Below, in pieces: positions 6,986 through 9,339 of a stretch of DNA of 9,339 nt. A program made the translations under genes and the position numbers. The stretch covers positions 1-9,339 of the forward strand of contig JAKLIM010000124.1 in assembly GCA_022709605.1 (NCBI GenBank). Direction: 5' to 3'. This DNA is from Bacteroidota bacterium (lineage in GTDB: Bacteria > Bacteroidota > Bacteroidia > Bacteroidales > Paludibacteraceae). Below the pieces are notes generated by a model. It saw only the letters and a list, made by a program, of their open reading frames with translations. It searched no databases and had not been told where the DNA came from. Position 1 is the stretch's first letter, and every line of letters starts with the position of its first letter.

Positions 6986-9339
6986 ATGAATATAATGAAA
7001 TTCCTTGTAGTCATATTTTTTCTTGTTTTACAGCAATGCACACTTATAGCCCGCAATTTTACAATTAGCGGAACAGTGACATCGTTAAATTCTGGTGAAA
7101 CACTTATTGGAACTTCTGTTATAGATATAATTTCACACAAGGGAACTGCAAGTAATAATTATGGCTTTTATTCTATAACATTACCTGAGGGAAAAGTTGT
7201 TATGCAACTCTCGTACACTGGCTTTGCAACTCAGCAACATGAATTTTTACTCCATAAAGATACCATTTTAAATATTTCGTTATCAGATTACATTGAATTA
7301 AATGAAGTTACAGTAACTGCCTCACAAAAAGAATTCGGAGCAGGTGGATCACAAATGAGTGCAATTAACGTTCCTATGGCCGTAATAAAAACAGTTCCAA
7401 TGTTGTTTGGCGAATCAGATATAATTAAATCATTGCAATTGATGCCCGGAGTTCAGGCCGGAACAGAAGGTTCTACCGGATTTTATGTACGTGGTGGCGG
7501 CCCGGATGAAAATTTATTTCTGTTAGATGGTGTTCCGGTTTATAATGTGAGTCATATTGCCGGATTTTTTTCGGTATTCAATACTGATGCTGTTAAAAAT
7601 GTTACGTTATACAAGGGTGGTTTTCCGGCACGTTTTGGTGGCCGACTATCGTCTGTAGTTGACATAAGATTGAATGATGGGAATAACAAAAAAATTGGTG
7701 GAAATGTATCAGTAGGTCTTATCTCTTCGAAAATAAATCTCGAAGGACCCATTTTTGACGAAAAAACTACTTTCAGTTTTTCGGCACGCCGTAGTTATTT
7801 CGATTTATTGACTAAACCGGCACTGAATTTAATTAAATTTGAGGACGGATTTAAAGTTTCAGCGGGTTATTTTTTTTATGATATTAACCTGAAAATTATG
7901 CATAAACTAAATGAAAAAAACAGAATTTATCTCAGTTTATACAATGGTCAGGATGCTATTAATTCGGAGATAAATGATAGTTGGAAATATGACAATGATA
8001 ATATAACTGAAAGCAATAAACTATATCTAAACTGGAAATGGGGTAATAATGTAGCATTGGTACGTTGGAACAGAATACTAACTAATAAGCTGTTCTTAAA
8101 CACATCTGCCACATTTACCAACTACAAATTTAACACTACCATGGGAAATGAATTCAAAACAGAAATTTCAGAACCAAATCAAATAACCGAAAAAAAATAC
8201 CTGCTCAATTACTTTTCAGGAATTACCGATTATGGATTGAAAACTGATTTTGATTACAGTCCATCACCCAATCATGATGTCAAATTCGGATCATCAATTA
8301 CGTATCATATCTTCAAACCAGGCATTACTACTAACAATATAAATTCTGAAAGTGAAAGTTTGAATATTCAAAAAGATACAACTTTCGACAACAACAATAT
8401 AAAAGCATTGGATTTTGTAGTTTATGCCGAAGATAACTGGAACATAACAAATTTTCTGAAAGCAAACATTGGCTTGCACTTTGCTGCTTTCAATGTTCAG
8501 AACACTTTCTACCAATCGTTACAACCCAGGTTGAGTCTTCGGGCTTTGATCTCAGATAAATTCTCACTTAAAGCAGGATTTGCTTCGATGCAACAGTTTA
8601 TCCATTTATTAGCCTATAATAATTTTAGTCTACCAAACGATTTATGGGTTCCTGTGACCGAAAAAATTAAACCTATGGAATCGGTTCAATATTCTGCCGG
8701 GGCATTTTATAATCTTGGAAGTACCTTCGATTTGTCGTTAGAAGGATATTATAAAACCATGAAAAATCTGATTGAATACATGGATGGAGCCAGTTTTTTT
8801 GAGTCTTCGTCAGGCTGGGAAAATAAAGTGGTAAGTGGTGATGGTAAAGCTTATGGATTAGAACTACTTGTTCAGAAAAATATTGGAAAAACAACCGGAT
8901 GGTTAGGTTATACCTGGTCAAAAACAGAGCGGCTTTTTAACCGAAGCGGACAAAAACTGAACAACGGCAATCCTTTTCCAGCTAAATACGATCGTCGCAA
9001 TGATGTAAGTTTGGTTGTTTCCCATCAATTCAGCGAAAAGTTTGATTTATCGGGCACATTAAAATATAGTTCAGGTAGTTACGTAACACTGGCAATGCAG
9101 AATTACAAGGGATTTTCGGAGTTTGATGGTAAACTGCCATACTTTTCGCAACGAAATAATTATCAATTACCCGATTATTTCAGAATTGATGCAGGTGTAA
9201 ATTTTCACAAACAACTAAAAAACGGCAAAAGAACGTGGAACATAAGCATTTACAATGTTACCAATACCATGAATCCATTTTATTTATTCGTAAAAACGTA
9301 CAAATACAATGATCCCAATACCGGAATTGTAACCTCCGA
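6986..9339 (+). CDS. TonB-dependent outer-membrane receptor, 3' end cut by window edge
   Basis: The frame opens at ATG 6986 and stays open to the right edge (784 complete codons). TonB-dependent receptors import large or scarce nutrients across the outer membrane using inner-membrane energy. Residues 1-22 form a signal peptide (hydrophobic FLVVIFFLVLQ, likely cleaved after LIA). Residues about 26-105 look like the carboxypeptidase-regulatory-like beta-sandwich common in Bacteroidota receptors (ISGTV, then NNYGFYSITLPEG). A linker, ELNEVTVTAS (104-113), precedes the plug domain (about 125-230), which has FYVRGGGPDENLFLLDGVPV (166-185) and GGFPARFGGRLSSVVDI (211-227). The rest alternates in a beta-barrel pattern and ends near IYNVTN, typical of the last strands, so little is missing. 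An in-frame ATG at 6995 would also leave a good signal peptide. The ligand cannot be inferred. No SusD-like gene precedes it; any partner would lie beyond the edge. Confidence 0.93.
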   Translation, partial: MNIMKFLVVIFFLVLQQCTLIARNFTISGTVTSLNSGETLIGTSVIDIISHKGTASNNYGFYSITLPEGKVVMQLSYTGFATQQHEFLLHKDTILNISLSDYIELNEVTVTASQKEFGAGGSQMSAINVPMAVIKTVPMLFGESDIIKSLQLMPGVQAGTEGSTGFYVRGGGPDENLFLLDGVPVYNVSHIAGFFSVFNTDAVKNVTLYKGGFPARFGGRLSSVVDIRLNDGNNKKIGGNVSVGLISSKINLEGPIFDEKTTFSFSARRSYFDLLTKPALNLIKFEDGFKVSAGYFFYDINLKIMHKLNEKNRIYLSLYNGQDAINSEINDSWKYDNDNITESNKLYLNWKWGNNVALVRWNRILTNKLFLNTSATFTNYKFNTTMGNEFKTEISEPNQITEKKYLLNYFSGITDYGLKTDFDYSPSPNHDVKFGSSITYHIFKPGITTNNINSESESLNIQKDTTFDNNNIKALDFVVYAEDNWNITNFLKANIGLHFAAFNVQNTFYQSLQPRLSLRALISDKFSLKAGFASMQQFIHLLAYNNFSLPNDLWVPVTEKIKPMESVQYSAGAFYNLGSTFDLSLEGYYKTMKNLIEYMDGASFFESSSGWENKVVSGDGKAYGLELLVQKNIGKTTGWLGYTWSKTERLFNRSGQKLNNGNPFPAKYDRRNDVSLVVSHQFSEKFDLSGTLKYSSGSYVTLAMQNYKGFSEFDGKLPYFSQRNNYQLPDYFRIDAGVNFHKQLKNGKRTWNISIYNVTNTMNPFYLFVKTYKYNDPNTGIVTS

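Noticed and set aside
7004..7039. Lipoprotein signal (Cys18 after LQQ) in the TonB receptor
   Set aside because: LQQC does not fit the lipobox, which needs small residues before Cys. An ordinary signal peptidase I site after LIA fits better.

Overview
The window looks like chromosomal DNA from a member of the Bacteroidota, most likely class Bacteroidia. The signs are AT-rich coding DNA, start codons without clear Shine-Dalgarno sequences, promoter candidates matching the Bacteroidota -7 consensus TAnnTTTG, and a TonB-dependent receptor with an N-terminal carboxypeptidase-regulatory-like domain. I could not run any search, so all family calls rest on motifs and remembered homologues.

Left part (1-1758, minus strand): a likely operon read leftwards, made of a short membrane-type phosphatidylserine decarboxylase (psd), a MazG-like nucleotide pyrophosphohydrolase that overlaps psd by 8 bp, and, after a 91 bp gap, deoxyribose-phosphate aldolase (deoC), which runs off the left edge. 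The last two fit deoxynucleotide clean-up and salvage; psd belongs to phosphatidylethanolamine synthesis. A promoter with both Bacteroidota elements lies at 1800-1830.

Middle (1994-5212, plus strand): adenylosuccinate lyase (purB) is transcribed divergently from psd and is followed after 36 bp by a complete MsbA-like ABC exporter half-transporter. The two may share a transcript.

Right part (5213-9339, plus strand): a 236 bp intergenic region holds a promoter-like element and then a strong intrinsic terminator, placed before a gene of the tryptophanase / tyrosine phenol-lyase family. That enzyme keeps the PLP lysine and tyrosine-phenol-lyase-like substrate residues but has changed several cofactor-site residues, so its reaction cannot be assumed. 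A second clear terminator follows it. A TonB-dependent receptor with signal peptide, regulatory-like domain and plug then begins and runs off the right edge near its C-terminus.

I saw no rRNA, tRNA, CRISPR array, insertion sequence or phage gene. Most of the window is ordinary core metabolism. The points most worth a second look are the altered lyase active site and the terminator in that gene's leader, which could be an attenuator.
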